From positions 641,461-705,460 of the forward strand of contig NZ_NNBL01000003.1 in NCBI RefSeq assembly GCF_002803065.1: DNA of 64,000 nt. Direction: 5' to 3'. A program made the position numbers and the translations under genes. Below the pieces are notes generated by a model. That model was not told the origin of the DNA, ran no database searches, and worked only from the letters and a program-made list of their open reading frames with translations. Within the stretch, counting starts at the first letter, position 1. Each line of letters opens with the position of its first letter. Shown one piece after another: positions 8,349 to 16,984 of this stretch. Source of the stretch: Streptomyces sp. CB01635. Its GTDB lineage: Bacteria; Actinomycetota; Actinomycetes; Streptomycetales; Streptomycetaceae.

Positions 8349-8389
8349 CCACCTGCCCCCGTTCCGCGCGACACCCGATGCTGTTCCAT
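8345..8389 (-). CDS. Leader peptide ORF upstream of the ABC exporter (14 aa)
   Basis: MEQHRVSRGTGAGG, from ATG 8389 with AGGAGG four bases upstream, one of the strongest ribosome sites in the window. Its TGA overlaps the exporter's ATG (GGATGAGG), while the exporter itself has only a poor site. This favours translational coupling. No obvious repeated codon suggests amino-acid attenuation. Alternatively, the exporter could start in another way, and the small ORF would be chance. Confidence 0.5.
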   Translation of the reverse strand: MEQHRVSRGTGAGG

Positions 8390-8630
8390 GTGACCTCCTA
8401 CGCCGGCGATCGGACAGATGCTCGGAGAACGGGGGCGATCTATGACTCGTAACGGTGTCGAGGGGGCGATTTGTCGCTCGAAAGTTCGAACGCGGGGAAC
8501 GTGGCAGGTGGCCTCCGGCGGTGGTGCCGTCATCTCCTTTTGGCGTCACCCGTGCGGGGTTGGTTACCCATTTGAGGGATGGCGTGTCGCGCAGAGGGCC
8601 GTTCCGGCCGGATTCGAGTGTGTCGCCGGA

Positions 8631-10133
8631 TCAGGCTCCCGAAGGTGCCGGCGGGGCGAGCACGATGTCCCGCTTGAGGATCTTGCCGGTCGCCCCCTTC
8701 GGCAGCGCGTCGACGAATCTCACGATCCGCGGGTACTTGTAGGCCGCCACCCGCTGCCGTACGTAGTCGCGCAGCTCGTCCGTCGTGGTGCCTGCGCCGG
8801 GCCGGAGCACCACCACGGCCGCCACCTCCTCGCCGCGCGCCGGATCGGGCACACCGATCACCGCCGCCTCCGCGACGTCCGGGTGCCGGTACAGGACCTC
8901 CTCGATCTCGCGCGGATAGACGTTGTACCCGCCGCGAATGACGAGGTCCTTCTTGCGGTCGACGATGAAGTAGTAGCCGTCCTCGTCGACGCGGGCGAGA
9001 TCGCCGCTGTGGAACCAGCCCTCCTGGAACGCCCCCGCGGTGGTGTCCGGCCGGTTCCAGTACCCCTTCATCACGTTCTCGCCCCGGATCGCCAGCTCGC
9101 CGACCGCGCCGGGGCCGACCACGCGGCCGTCATCCCCGACGAGCCGCAACTCGACCCCTCGCACGGGAAGCCCGATGGAACCCGGCTTACGGGGCCGGTC
9201 CGGCGGGTTGAAGCAGGCCACCGGTGATGTCTCCGACAGACCGTAGCCCTCCAGCACCGTGACCCCCAGGTCTCGCTCGGCGGCATGCAGCAGTTCGACG
9301 GGCAGCGAGGCGCCGCCCGAGACGGCAAGGCGCAGCCGGGGCAGGGCCGGCCCGATGCCGGTCTGGAGCAGCGCGGTGTACATCGTGGGCACGCCCAGGA
9401 AGACGGTCGCCTCGTCGCGGCGAAGTATCTCCAGTGCCGCCGCCGCGTCGAAGCGAGGCAGGAGGGTCAGGCAGGCGCCCGCCGCGACCGCGGTGTTCAT
9501 GGCGCAGGTCTGCCCGAAGGCGTGGAACAGCGGGAGCCCGCCGAACAGGACGTCGTCCGGCCCCACGCACAGCAGCGTCCGGGCCGCTGTCAGCGCGTTG
9601 CTCACCAGATTGCGGTGCGTCAGCTCGGCACCCTTGGGCGTCCCCGTCGTGCCGGAGGTGTAGAGGATCACCGCGGTGTCGTCGTCGGCGTTCACGGCCG
9701 CTCCGGTCATCGGCACGGCCAGGCGCAGCTGCGCGTCGAGGGCGACCGGGTCCGCGACCAGGCACTCCGCGCCGGCCATCGCCGCCGCCGGAACGGCCTC
9801 GCCGGAGGCGGCAGGTGCGGCCACCACGAACCGGACGGCACAGTCCTGCAGCACGAACGCCATCTCGTCCGACTTCAGCAGCGGATTCATCGGGACCACG
9901 ACGGCGCCCGCGCGCAGGATGCCGTAGTACACGACGGGAAAGTGCACGACGTTGGGCAGGACCATCGCCACCCGGTCGCCCGCGCGCACGCCCCTGGTCC
10001 GCAACAGGGCCGCGAACCGGGCGGTCAGGTCGTCGAGTTCCCCGTATGTGAGGACGCTGCTGCCCTGACGGACGGCGGTCCGGTCAGCGTGGGACCGGGC
10101 CGAACGCGCCAGGAGTGCGCAGAGGTCGGACAT
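8631..10133 (-). CDS. Acyl-CoA ligase (AMP-forming, long-chain fatty acid-CoA ligase type)
   Basis: 500 aa, typical for class I adenylate-forming CoA ligases. The P-loop is ILYTSGTTGTPKG (about 170-182); the A5 motif is GYGLSETSP, and the hinge/A8 region reads GYYFIVDRKKDLVIRGGYNV. The catalytic Lys lies in LPKGATGKILKRD near the C-terminus. It activates a carboxylic acid as acyl-AMP and then the CoA thioester. Its start lies inside the 3' end of the upstream TauD-like gene (50-bp overlap), so the two are co-translated and probably act on the same compound. The acid is not identifiable from sequence. Confidence 0.94.
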   Translation of the reverse strand: MSDLCALLARSARSHADRTAVRQGSSVLTYGELDDLTARFAALLRTRGVRAGDRVAMVLPNVVHFPVVYYGILRAGAVVVPMNPLLKSDEMAFVLQDCAVRFVVAAPAASGEAVPAAAMAGAECLVADPVALDAQLRLAVPMTGAAVNADDDTAVILYTSGTTGTPKGAELTHRNLVSNALTAARTLLCVGPDDVLFGGLPLFHAFGQTCAMNTAVAAGACLTLLPRFDAAAALEILRRDEATVFLGVPTMYTALLQTGIGPALPRLRLAVSGGASLPVELLHAAERDLGVTVLEGYGLSETSPVACFNPPDRPRKPGSIGLPVRGVELRLVGDDGRVVGPGAVGELAIRGENVMKGYWNRPDTTAGAFQEGWFHSGDLARVDEDGYYFIVDRKKDLVIRGGYNVYPREIEEVLYRHPDVAEAAVIGVPDPARGEEVAAVVVLRPGAGTTTDELRDYVRQRVAAYKYPRIVRFVDALPKGATGKILKRDIVLAPPAPSGA

Positions 10134-11190
10134 GTGGCTGCTTACCTTTCGTCGGGGTGTGCGGGGTGTGCGGGGTGATCACATCGCGAGGCGTGACCCC
10201 ACCACGCCCGCCGGTGCCGGAGCGCTCACCGCCCCAGAACTCTGCTGGCAGGGGGCGGGATTGATGAGGCGTCAGCCACAACTGCAGCAGGTGCCACGGC
10301 TGTTCGCGCTGCGGCCCGTCCTCGTCGTGCGGTGCGCAGGCGTGCAGTGCCGCGTGATTGTTGAGCAGCAGCAGGTCGCCGGGGGCGAGGTCGATGTCGA
10401 GGCGCAGCTCCGGCGATGATGCCGCCTCGTCCATCAGGTCGAAAAGCTCTCGATCGGCCGAACCCAGGCGCGGCACCTCGGGAAACCGCTGCGCCGACTC
10501 CAGACGGCCGCGGTCGTAGCGCAGGCTGAGCCTCTCCCCGTCCCGGTGGGCGAGCGGCAGCGCCTGCCAGGGGAGTTGGCCCGGAAGCTGTTCTCCGCGG
10601 CGGTCGAGGAAGTGTGTACGGCTCAGGCCGTCCAGGAGCTCGGGTCGGCGAGCCAGCACGGCATTGTGCACCGCCGCCGAACTGGCGAGTGTCGTACGCC
10701 CGCTGGAGCCGTCCGCCCGCAGGCACAGCAGCGCGAGCGCGTCGGCCGCTTCGGTGCGCGGCGACAGCGCGGCCCGTGCGTCGGGCGCGTCCCGCAGATG
10801 CCTGAGCATGTGACCGGTCGCGTCCTGCGACACCGGGATGCCCAGGTGCTGTCCCACACCCCACAGGAGGACACCGGCCGCCTCCTCGCTGTACCGCTCC
10901 ACCGGGATGCCTCGTACGAGCACGAAGCCCCGGCCGTTCTCCAGCTCGTCGGCCGCACTCCGCAGCTCGCCCGCCAGGGTCGGCAGCGGGAAGTCGCCGG
11001 CCGTCACCTTCAACACAGGCGTGCCCCGGGCGCGCACCGTCCGCAGGGCCGCGTCCAGCTCGTCGAGCCGGGCCGGTGACAGGTGCAGCGCCCAGGCACG
11101 GGAGGCTGCGAGATCCCGGCCCCGCCACACGGCCGGACCGGTGCAGGGGCGGCGGGGAAGTTCTGGGGATCGACCACGCACCACATTCAT
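10084..11190 (-). CDS. TauD/TfdA-family protein with altered iron-binding motif
   Basis: 368 aa from ATG 11190 (GGAGAAAGG just upstream). The fold signature is clear: GRGFVLVRGIPV, EEAAGVLLWGVGQHLG, an ASSAAVHNAVLARRPELL segment, and the C-terminal LLLLNNHAALHACAPHDEDG. Members of this Fe(II)/2-oxoglutarate dioxygenase group bind iron through HxD/E...H. Here the first His is replaced: residues 145-147 read R-T-E in the block SPRTEAADALALLCL, where relatives have HTE or HTD. The distal His (about 283) remains, but the Arg that usually follows in RLWL is missing (LLQLWL). It may be inactive, use a different cofactor geometry, or be a binding protein. It is co-transcribed with the acyl-CoA ligase. 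Confidence 0.85.
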   Translation of the reverse strand: MNVVRGRSPELPRRPCTGPAVWRGRDLAASRAWALHLSPARLDELDAALRTVRARGTPVLKVTAGDFPLPTLAGELRSAADELENGRGFVLVRGIPVERYSEEAAGVLLWGVGQHLGIPVSQDATGHMLRHLRDAPDARAALSPRTEAADALALLCLRADGSSGRTTLASSAAVHNAVLARRPELLDGLSRTHFLDRRGEQLPGQLPWQALPLAHRDGERLSLRYDRGRLESAQRFPEVPRLGSADRELFDLMDEAASSPELRLDIDLAPGDLLLLNNHAALHACAPHDEDGPQREQPWHLLQLWLTPHQSRPLPAEFWGGERSGTGGRGGVTPRDVITPHTPHTPTKGKQPHVRPLRTPGAFGPVPR

Positions 11191-11272
11191 CCTTTCTCCG
11201 CCGGGGAATTCCGTGAGAGGCGGGTGCCGAGACCTGGATTCACCGGCTCTTTCGCGGCCTCCATCGCCGCGA

Positions 11273-11299
11273 TATCGACCCCTTTTCAAGGGGTCGATA
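11273..11299. promoter_or_regulatory. Perfect inverted repeat in the divergent promoter region
   Basis: TATCGACCCCTT, 3 bases (TTC), AAGGGGTCGATA: 12-bp arms without a mismatch, 83 bases before the TauD-like gene and 136 bases before the AraC-type gene. A hairpin in a leader transcript or a dimeric repressor operator are both possible; the position between divergent genes favours an operator. Confidence 0.6.
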
Positions 11300-11355
11300 C
11301 TTTGCCAAGGTGTCTTCCATCGGAATTCCGTGCGCCCTTCACGGTGGTGCCACGC

Positions 11356-11403
11356 TAAGTCACGACCTCGGGCAACGCTTGACGTCACGGGACGAATGAC
11401 TTA
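11356..11403. promoter_or_regulatory. Spaced inverted repeat upstream of the AraC-type regulator
   Basis: TAAGTCA (11356-11362) and its exact complement TGACTTA (11397-11403) are 41 bases apart start to start, about four helical turns, ending 31 bases before the AraC-type start codon. A pair of half-sites bound by a dimer is a reasonable reading; it could also be chance. Confidence 0.35.
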
Positions 11404-11434
11404 TCAATCTGGGACACAGCCCTGGAGTGCGCCG

Positions 11435-12451
11435 ATGAAACCGCTGGTCCGCAACGCGGCACTGAGCCGCTACATCGAGGTCAGCCAGTCCCTCGGCATC
11501 GACCCCCGTGCCCTCATGAAGCGCGTGGGCCTCGACCCCGTCGGACTCACGATTCAGGACCGCTGGATCCCCGGCGCGGCCGTCGCCGAGCTGCTCGAAC
11601 TGTCGGCGGCAGCGGCGCGGCGCGAGGACTTCGGCCTGCTCCTGGCGGAGCGGCGCCGTTTCTCCAACCTTGGCCCGATCAGCCTCGTCCTGCGCGAGGA
11701 ACCCGACGCGCGCAGCGCCCTCCGGCTCCTGGTGCGCCACGAGCGTATGTACAACGAGATGCTGCGCAGCAGGCTCACGGAGACGAACGGGCTCGCCACG
11801 GTGAAGGTGAGCCTCGACGGCGAGGCACGTGAGGCCCGGCAGTCCGTCGAGCTGGCCGTCGGCGTGCTCCACGGATTTCTCCGGGTGTTCCTCGGCGCCC
11901 GCTGGCAGCCGCTGTCCGTGTGCTTCTCCCACGGCGCACCCCTCGACCTCTCCGCACACCGGCGATTCTTCGGGCCCGTCGTGGAATTCGACCGGGAATT
12001 CAACGGCATCATTTTCTACGCGACCGAACTCGACACCCCCAACGCGATGTCGGACCCCCTGCTGCGCGGCTACGCCCGACAGTACTTCGACTCCATCGCG
12101 GTCTCCGAGGACACCAGCGAGCTCGATCGGGTGCGCGAGCTGATCGAGGTTCTGCTGCCGACGGGGCGCTGCTCCGTCGAACAGGTCGCCGGCAGCCTCG
12201 GCGTCGACCGCAGGACCGTCCACCGGCATCTCGCTGCGTCGGACGAGACCTTCTCCTCGCTCGTCAACGCCACGCGCACGCATCTTGCCGAGCAGCTCGT
12301 GGCGAACCCGAGCCGTTCCCTCACTGAGATCGCCGGGCTCCTCGGCTTCTCCGCGCCCAGTGCCTTCTCGCGTTGGTTCCGTGACCAATTCGGCAGCAGC
12401 GCACGCGAATGGCGCGCTCAGCGGGCCGCCACCGGCCCTGTCCAGGACTGA
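11435..12451 (+). CDS. AraC-family transcriptional regulator (OruR-like N-terminal domain)
   Basis: 338 aa from ATG 11435 (GGAG nine bases upstream). Residues 1-200 match the arabinose-binding-like domain of the OruR/ArgR-type AraC group (LGIDPRALMKRVGLD, FGLLLAERRRFSNLGPISLV, FFGPVVEFDREFNGIIF). The last ~100 residues hold two helix-turn-helix units (VEQVAGSLGVDRRTVHRHLA and TEIAGLLGFSAPSAFSRWFR). It sits between two divergent catabolic transcription units and upstream of the beta-keto-acid operon, so it is the obvious candidate activator of both. The inducer is unknown. Confidence 0.92.
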   Translation: MKPLVRNAALSRYIEVSQSLGIDPRALMKRVGLDPVGLTIQDRWIPGAAVAELLELSAAAARREDFGLLLAERRRFSNLGPISLVLREEPDARSALRLLVRHERMYNEMLRSRLTETNGLATVKVSLDGEAREARQSVELAVGVLHGFLRVFLGARWQPLSVCFSHGAPLDLSAHRRFFGPVVEFDREFNGIIFYATELDTPNAMSDPLLRGYARQYFDSIAVSEDTSELDRVRELIEVLLPTGRCSVEQVAGSLGVDRRTVHRHLAASDETFSSLVNATRTHLAEQLVANPSRSLTEIAGLLGFSAPSAFSRWFRDQFGSSAREWRAQRAATGPVQD

Positions 12452-12668
12452 CCACCGGCCCTGCCCTCACCCGGCCACCGGCCGTGTCCCCAACTGACAA
12501 GTCTCCTGTCACCTGTGGTGAAGCGCCGCGCGTAACCCGCTCTTAACGTGGCCGTACCGCAAGGGCCACCGCGGCTCGACAGCGCAACGCTCTTGCGCCA
12601 GCCATCAGTTGGGACGGTGTGCCCACGAAGGCCTGCCGCCCGGCGCGTCCACGTACCAGGAGATGACC

Positions 12669-13727
12669 ATGCACTTCCTCGATGACTCCCTGCTGCCCGA
12701 GAACCAGCAGAAGCTGGTGATCCAGGCGGCCCCCTACGGCCCCGAGTGGCTCCCCGGCGACGCCGATGACCTGCCCCTCACCATGGACGAGCACGTCCAG
12801 GCCGCCGTGGACTGCTACAACGCCGGTGCCACCGTGCTCCACATTCACGTACGCGAACTTGACGGCCACGGCTCCAAGCGCATGTCGATGTTCAACGAGC
12901 TCATCGGCCGGCTGCGTGAGGCCGTCCCGGACATGGTCCTGCAGATCGGTGGTTCCATCTCGTTCGCTCCTGAGGACGAGGGCTCCGAGGCGAAGTGGCT
13001 CAGCTACGACACCCGCCACCTGCTGGCCGAACTCGACCCGCGGCCCGACCAGGTGACGATCGCCATCAACACCAGCCAGATGAACATCGTCGAGATCATG
13101 TCCGACGACGACCTCGCCGGGACCTCCATCGCCAAGCCCGACTACTACGCGGCGTACCGGGACATGGTCGTCGAGGCGGGCCCCGACTTCTACCTCGAAC
13201 ACCTCGAGCGTCTGCACGCGAACGACATCCAGCCGCACTTCCAGCTCGCCACCCTGGCCCAGCTGGAGACCGTCGAGCGTCTCATCCGCAGCGGCGTGTA
13301 CACCGGCCCCCTGGTCCTCAACTACGTGGCCATCGGCGGCGGGTTCTCCGGGCGCCACCCGGCCGACCTCATCGAGTTCGTCCGCCGCGTTCCCGACGGC
13401 GCCGTCCTCACCATCGAGTCCTCGATGCGCGCCGTCGCCCCCATGAACGCCATCGCCATCGCCCTCGGCGTCCACGTCCGCGTGGGCAACGAGGACAACC
13501 TGTGGGCCCGCAAGGGCGAGCCCATGAGCTCCGTGCAGCAGGTCGAGCAGATGGTCAGCATCGCCGACACGCTCGGCCGCGACATCGCGAACGGCGCGGA
13601 GGCCAAGGAGATCTACCACATCGGCGAGTACTACACCGGCACCGACGAGACCCTGGCCGCGCTCGGCATGGTGCCCAACCGGCGCCCGGGCCAGCGCGGC
13701 TTCATGCTCGGCGGATCCACCCGCTGA
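12669..13727 (+). CDS. Beta-keto acid cleavage enzyme (BKACE, DUF849/Kce family)
   Basis: 352 aa. Start at ATG 12669, since AGGAG lies six bases before it; an in-frame ATG two codons upstream overlaps that site. BKACE enzymes are Zn-dependent TIM barrels that transfer the acyl end of a beta-keto acid to acetyl-CoA, giving acetoacetate and a new CoA ester. Visible family features are GATVLHIHVREL (Zn-binding His pair), QIGGSISF, LVLNYVAIGGGFSGR, and VHVRVGNEDNLW near the C-terminus. It is the first gene of a six-gene plus-strand set whose last gene activates acetoacetate, which fits the BKACE product exactly. Which beta-keto acid is used cannot be told from sequence. Confidence 0.92.
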   Translation: MHFLDDSLLPENQQKLVIQAAPYGPEWLPGDADDLPLTMDEHVQAAVDCYNAGATVLHIHVRELDGHGSKRMSMFNELIGRLREAVPDMVLQIGGSISFAPEDEGSEAKWLSYDTRHLLAELDPRPDQVTIAINTSQMNIVEIMSDDDLAGTSIAKPDYYAAYRDMVVEAGPDFYLEHLERLHANDIQPHFQLATLAQLETVERLIRSGVYTGPLVLNYVAIGGGFSGRHPADLIEFVRRVPDGAVLTIESSMRAVAPMNAIAIALGVHVRVGNEDNLWARKGEPMSSVQQVEQMVSIADTLGRDIANGAEAKEIYHIGEYYTGTDETLAALGMVPNRRPGQRGFMLGGSTR

Positions 13728-13732
13728 CGGCA

Positions 13733-13768
13733 GCCGAACAAGCCGAACAAGCCGAACAAGCCGAACAA
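13733..13768. repeat. 9-bp tandem repeat, four copies (GCCGAACAA)
   Basis: Four perfect head-to-tail copies lie between two operon genes; a further partial copy and CACACCG-type repeats follow to about 13812, just before the next GTG start. Similar short arrays occur in other intergenic gaps of this window. Confidence 0.9.
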
Positions 13769-13825
13769 GCCGTACACACCGCCCACACCGCACACGCTGA
13801 ACAAGCCGAACGAAGAGAGCATCCC

Positions 13826-14797
13826 GTGGCATACGCCATCCGCTTCCACGAGACCGGCGGCCCCGAGGTCCTGCGCCGCGAAGAGGTCACCGTCGGCGTC
13901 CCCGGCCCCGGCGAGGTCCGGGTCCGGCACGAGGCCGTCGGCCTCAACTTCGCGGACACCTACTTCCGCACCGGCCTGTACCCGGCGCCGCTGCCCGCGG
14001 GAATCGGCGTCGAGGCCGCCGGTGTCGTCGAGGCCGTCGGCCAGGGCGTCACTCACGTCGGCGAGGGTGACCGCGTCACGTACACCGGCAGCCCGCTCGG
14101 CGCGTACAGCTCCGAGCGGGTCATGCCCGCCGAATCCCTGATCCGGCTCCCCGACGGCATCGACTGCGAGACCGCGGCCGCCATGACCATGCGCGGCCTC
14201 ACCGCCTCGTACCTGCTGCGCCGTATCCACCCGCTGAAGCCCGGGGACACGATCCTGCTGCACGCCGCCGCGGGCGGCGTGGGGCTGATCGTCTGCCAGT
14301 GGGCGAAGCTGCTCGGCCTCACCGTCATCGGCACCGTGTCCACCGAGGAGAAGGCCGTACTCGCCCGCGCCCACGGCTGCGACCACACCATCCTGTACCG
14401 GCAGGAGAACGTCGCGGAGCGCGTGCGGGAGCTGACCGACGGGGCCGGTGTCCCGCTCGTCCTCGACAGCGTCGGCAAGGACACGGTCGCCGGGTCCATG
14501 GCCTCGCTGCGCCGCCGCGGCCTGCTGGTCTGTTTCGGCACCTCGTCCGGTGTGCCGCCGCTGGACGCGATGCAGCTGGTCCGGCACGGCTCGCTGTTCG
14601 TGACCCGGCCGGCCCTCGCCGACTACATCGCCGACCCGGCCGAGCGGGACGACCTCGCCGGGGAGCTGTTCGGCCACGTCGCCGCCGGCCGCATCGGGAT
14701 CCGCGTCGACCAGCGCTTCGCCCTCGACGACGCCGTGACCGCGCACCGCACGCTGGAGGCGGGCCGCACCACGGGCTCGTCCGTCCTCGTCCCCTGA
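13826..14797 (+). CDS. NADPH:quinone oxidoreductase / zeta-crystallin-like MDR protein
   Basis: 323 aa from GTG 13826; the frame is open upstream through a tandem repeat, but the conserved MDR N-terminus (AYAIRFHETGGPEVLRREEV) starts right here. The cofactor fold carries LLHAAAGGVGLIVCQWAKLL, the variant AxxGGVG motif of NADPH-dependent quinone reductases. Zn-binding cysteines are absent. NFADTYFRTGLYP is the QOR signature block. In this operon it could reduce an enone or quinone-like intermediate or oxidise a hydroxy acid; the role is inferred only from position. Confidence 0.9.
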   Translation: MAYAIRFHETGGPEVLRREEVTVGVPGPGEVRVRHEAVGLNFADTYFRTGLYPAPLPAGIGVEAAGVVEAVGQGVTHVGEGDRVTYTGSPLGAYSSERVMPAESLIRLPDGIDCETAAAMTMRGLTASYLLRRIHPLKPGDTILLHAAAGGVGLIVCQWAKLLGLTVIGTVSTEEKAVLARAHGCDHTILYRQENVAERVRELTDGAGVPLVLDSVGKDTVAGSMASLRRRGLLVCFGTSSGVPPLDAMQLVRHGSLFVTRPALADYIADPAERDDLAGELFGHVAAGRIGIRVDQRFALDDAVTAHRTLEAGRTTGSSVLVP

Positions 14798-14832
14798 GCC
14801 ACCAGTCCCCCGTACTCCCTTGGAGAGCACCC

Positions 14833-15708
14833 ATGCCCCGGACCGCTGCCCGCACCCGGATCCAGGTCGAACCGCTGACCTGCACCATCGGCGCCGAACT
14901 GCACGGCGTCCAGCTAGGCGACGCCGTCCATGACGACGCGCTCTTCGCCAAGATCAAGGAACTGCTGCTCCGCCACAAGGTGTTGTTCCTGCGCGACCAG
15001 GACATGAGCCGCGACGAGCACGTCGCGTTCGCCTCCCGGCTCGGCCCGCTGGAGGACCACCCGGTCCTCGGCAGCGACCCCGACCACCCGGGCCTCGTCC
15101 GCATCTACAAGGACCTGGACAGCAAGCCCGAGCACTACGAGAACGCCCTGCACTGCGACGCGACCTGGCGCGACCGCCCGCCCATGGGCGCCCTGCTCCG
15201 CTGTGTCGAGACGCCCGAGGTCGGCGGCGACACGATCTGGGTCAACATGGCCGAGGCGTACCGCAGGCTCCCCGAGCACATCCGCACCCAGATCGACGGG
15301 CTGCGCGCCCGGCACAGCATCGAGGCGAGCTTCGGCGCGGTCATGCCGACGGAACAGCGCCACCAGCTCAAGGCCCGCTACCCGGACGCCGAGCACCCGG
15401 TCGTGCGCACCCACCCCGAGACCGGCGAGAAGATCCTCTTCGTCAACTCGTTCACCACCCACTTCGTCAACTACCACACGCCCGAGAACGTACGGTTCGG
15501 CCAGGACCACGCGCCCGGCGCGAGTCACCTGCTCAACTACCTCACGAGCCAGGCGGCCGTCCCCGAGTACCAGGTCCGCTGGCGTTGGACCCCGAACAGC
15601 GTCGCCCTCTGGGACAACCGCTCCACCCAGCACTACGCGGTCCAGGACTACTGGCCCGCCGTCCGCAAGATGGAGCGCGCCGGCATCGCCGGTGACAGGC
15701 CCTGCTGA
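14833..15708 (+). CDS. TauD/TfdA-type Fe(II)/2-oxoglutarate-dependent dioxygenase
   Basis: 291 aa, ATG 14833 with GGAG upstream. The iron triad is intact: H107-x-D109 in ALHCDATWRDRPP and H267 in DNRSTQHYAVQDYWP, followed by the 2-oxoglutarate-binding Arg in VRKMERAGI. The block TGEKILFVNSFTTHFV matches taurine/sulfate-ester/phenoxyalkanoate dioxygenases. Such enzymes hydroxylate a carbon next to a heteroatom so that sulfite, an amine or an alcohol is released. As third gene of the operon it probably opens the substrate and supplies the acid that the later enzymes process. It contrasts with the RTE-containing relative at 10084-11190. Confidence 0.94.
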   Translation: MPRTAARTRIQVEPLTCTIGAELHGVQLGDAVHDDALFAKIKELLLRHKVLFLRDQDMSRDEHVAFASRLGPLEDHPVLGSDPDHPGLVRIYKDLDSKPEHYENALHCDATWRDRPPMGALLRCVETPEVGGDTIWVNMAEAYRRLPEHIRTQIDGLRARHSIEASFGAVMPTEQRHQLKARYPDAEHPVVRTHPETGEKILFVNSFTTHFVNYHTPENVRFGQDHAPGASHLLNYLTSQAAVPEYQVRWRWTPNSVALWDNRSTQHYAVQDYWPAVRKMERAGIAGDRPC

Positions 15709-15712
15709 GCCG

Positions 15713-16984
15713 ATGACCCGTCGCTACGCGTGGCTGGTGTTCGCCCTCAGTTTTGGGCTGTTGCTGTCCGACTACATGTCGCGGCAGGTACTGAACGCGG
15801 TGTTCCCGCTCCTGAAGGCCGAATGGCTGCTCTCCGACACCCAGTTGGGGTCGCTGAGCGGCATCGTCGCCCTCATGGTCGGCCTGCTGACCTTTCCGCT
15901 GTCGCTGCTCGCGGACCGCTGGGGCCGGGTCAGGAGCCTGGTCCTCGCGGCGGTGGTGTGGAGCGTGGCCACCCTGGGTTGCGCCGTCTCCGCGAGCTAC
16001 GGCGAGATGTTCTTCGGCCGCTTCATGGTGGGCGTCGGCGAGGCGGCGTACGGGAGTGTGGGCATCGCGGTGGTGCTGAGCGTCTTCCCGGTGGGTCTGC
16101 GGGCCACGCTGTCGGGCGCCTTCATCGCGGGCGGCGCCTTCGGCTCCGTACTCGGTGTGTCGATCGGCGGTGTGGTGGCCCAACACCTGGGCTGGCGCTG
16201 GACGTTCGCCGTCATGGGACTGTTCGGGCTGGTCCTGGCCGCGGTCTACGCCGTCGTCGTGACCGAGCGGAGACTGGCGCCGGCCGACCGCGGCACCGGC
16301 CACGCACCGGGTACGGGAGGCCAGGTACGGACGTTGCTGCCCCGGCTGTTCTCGTCGGTGTCCGTGCTGTGCGCCTATGTCGGCAGCGGCCTGCAGATGT
16401 TCATCGCGATGGCGCTGATGGCCTGGATGCCCAGCTTCCTCGACCGCTACTACGGCCTGCCGCCCGCCAAGGCCGGACTCGCCGCCGGAGGCTTCGCGCT
16501 GATCACCGGGATCGGCATGATAGGCGGCGGCATCGTCAGCGACCGGCTGGGCCGGAGGAACCCCCACCTCAAGTGGACGGTCGCCATCGTGTGCAGCGCC
16601 GGCTCGCTGGTCCTGCTCGCCGGCGGGTTCCAACTCCCGTCCGGCGTACCGCAACTCCTCGTCATCGGCGCCGGGACGCTGCTGTGCAACGCAACAGCGG
16701 GACCCGCCGCCGCCATGGTGGCGAGCCTGACCCCGGCCGCCGTCGCGGCGACGGCCATGGCCACGCTCACCCTCGCCAACAGTCTGCTGGGCCTCGCGCC
16801 GGGCCCCGCGGTGACCGGCATGCTCGCCGACCGCCTGGGTCTGGACGGCGCACTCCGCCTCGTCCCGCTCATCGCCATCGTGGCGAGTCTGGCCTTCGCC
16901 CTCGGCAGACGCCACTACGACAAGGGCCTTGTCTCGGCATCGGCCCCGGCCCCGGCCCTCGAAAAGACGGAGATCTCCCTATGA
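15713..16984 (+). CDS. Major facilitator superfamily transporter
   Basis: 423 aa with about 12 hydrophobic segments. The MFS loop 2-3 signature is LLADRWGRVRSL, and a second copy occurs after helix 8 (GGIVSDRLGRRNP). YMSRQVLNAVFPLLKAEW and FGRFMVGVGEAAYGS resemble anion/aromatic-acid and hexuronate-type carriers. It starts four bases after the dioxygenase gene and overlaps the hydrolase gene by ATGA, so it belongs to the operon and most likely imports the substrate of the pathway. Confidence 0.92.
   Translation: MTRRYAWLVFALSFGLLLSDYMSRQVLNAVFPLLKAEWLLSDTQLGSLSGIVALMVGLLTFPLSLLADRWGRVRSLVLAAVVWSVATLGCAVSASYGEMFFGRFMVGVGEAAYGSVGIAVVLSVFPVGLRATLSGAFIAGGAFGSVLGVSIGGVVAQHLGWRWTFAVMGLFGLVLAAVYAVVVTERRLAPADRGTGHAPGTGGQVRTLLPRLFSSVSVLCAYVGSGLQMFIAMALMAWMPSFLDRYYGLPPAKAGLAAGGFALITGIGMIGGGIVSDRLGRRNPHLKWTVAIVCSAGSLVLLAGGFQLPSGVPQLLVIGAGTLLCNATAGPAAAMVASLTPAAVAATAMATLTLANSLLGLAPGPAVTGMLADRLGLDGALRLVPLIAIVASLAFALGRRHYDKGLVSASAPAPALEKTEISL

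Noticed and set aside
12427..12483. CCACCGGCC three times near the AraC 3' end as regulatory direct repeats
   Set aside because: Irregular spacing, partly inside the coding end, and the word is common in such GC-rich DNA.
12543..13832. 429-codon minus-strand frame opposite the BKACE gene
   Set aside because: Composition follows from the opposite strand; the tandem repeat yields Leu-Val-Arg and Leu-Phe-Gly runs; BKACE homology decides the coding strand.
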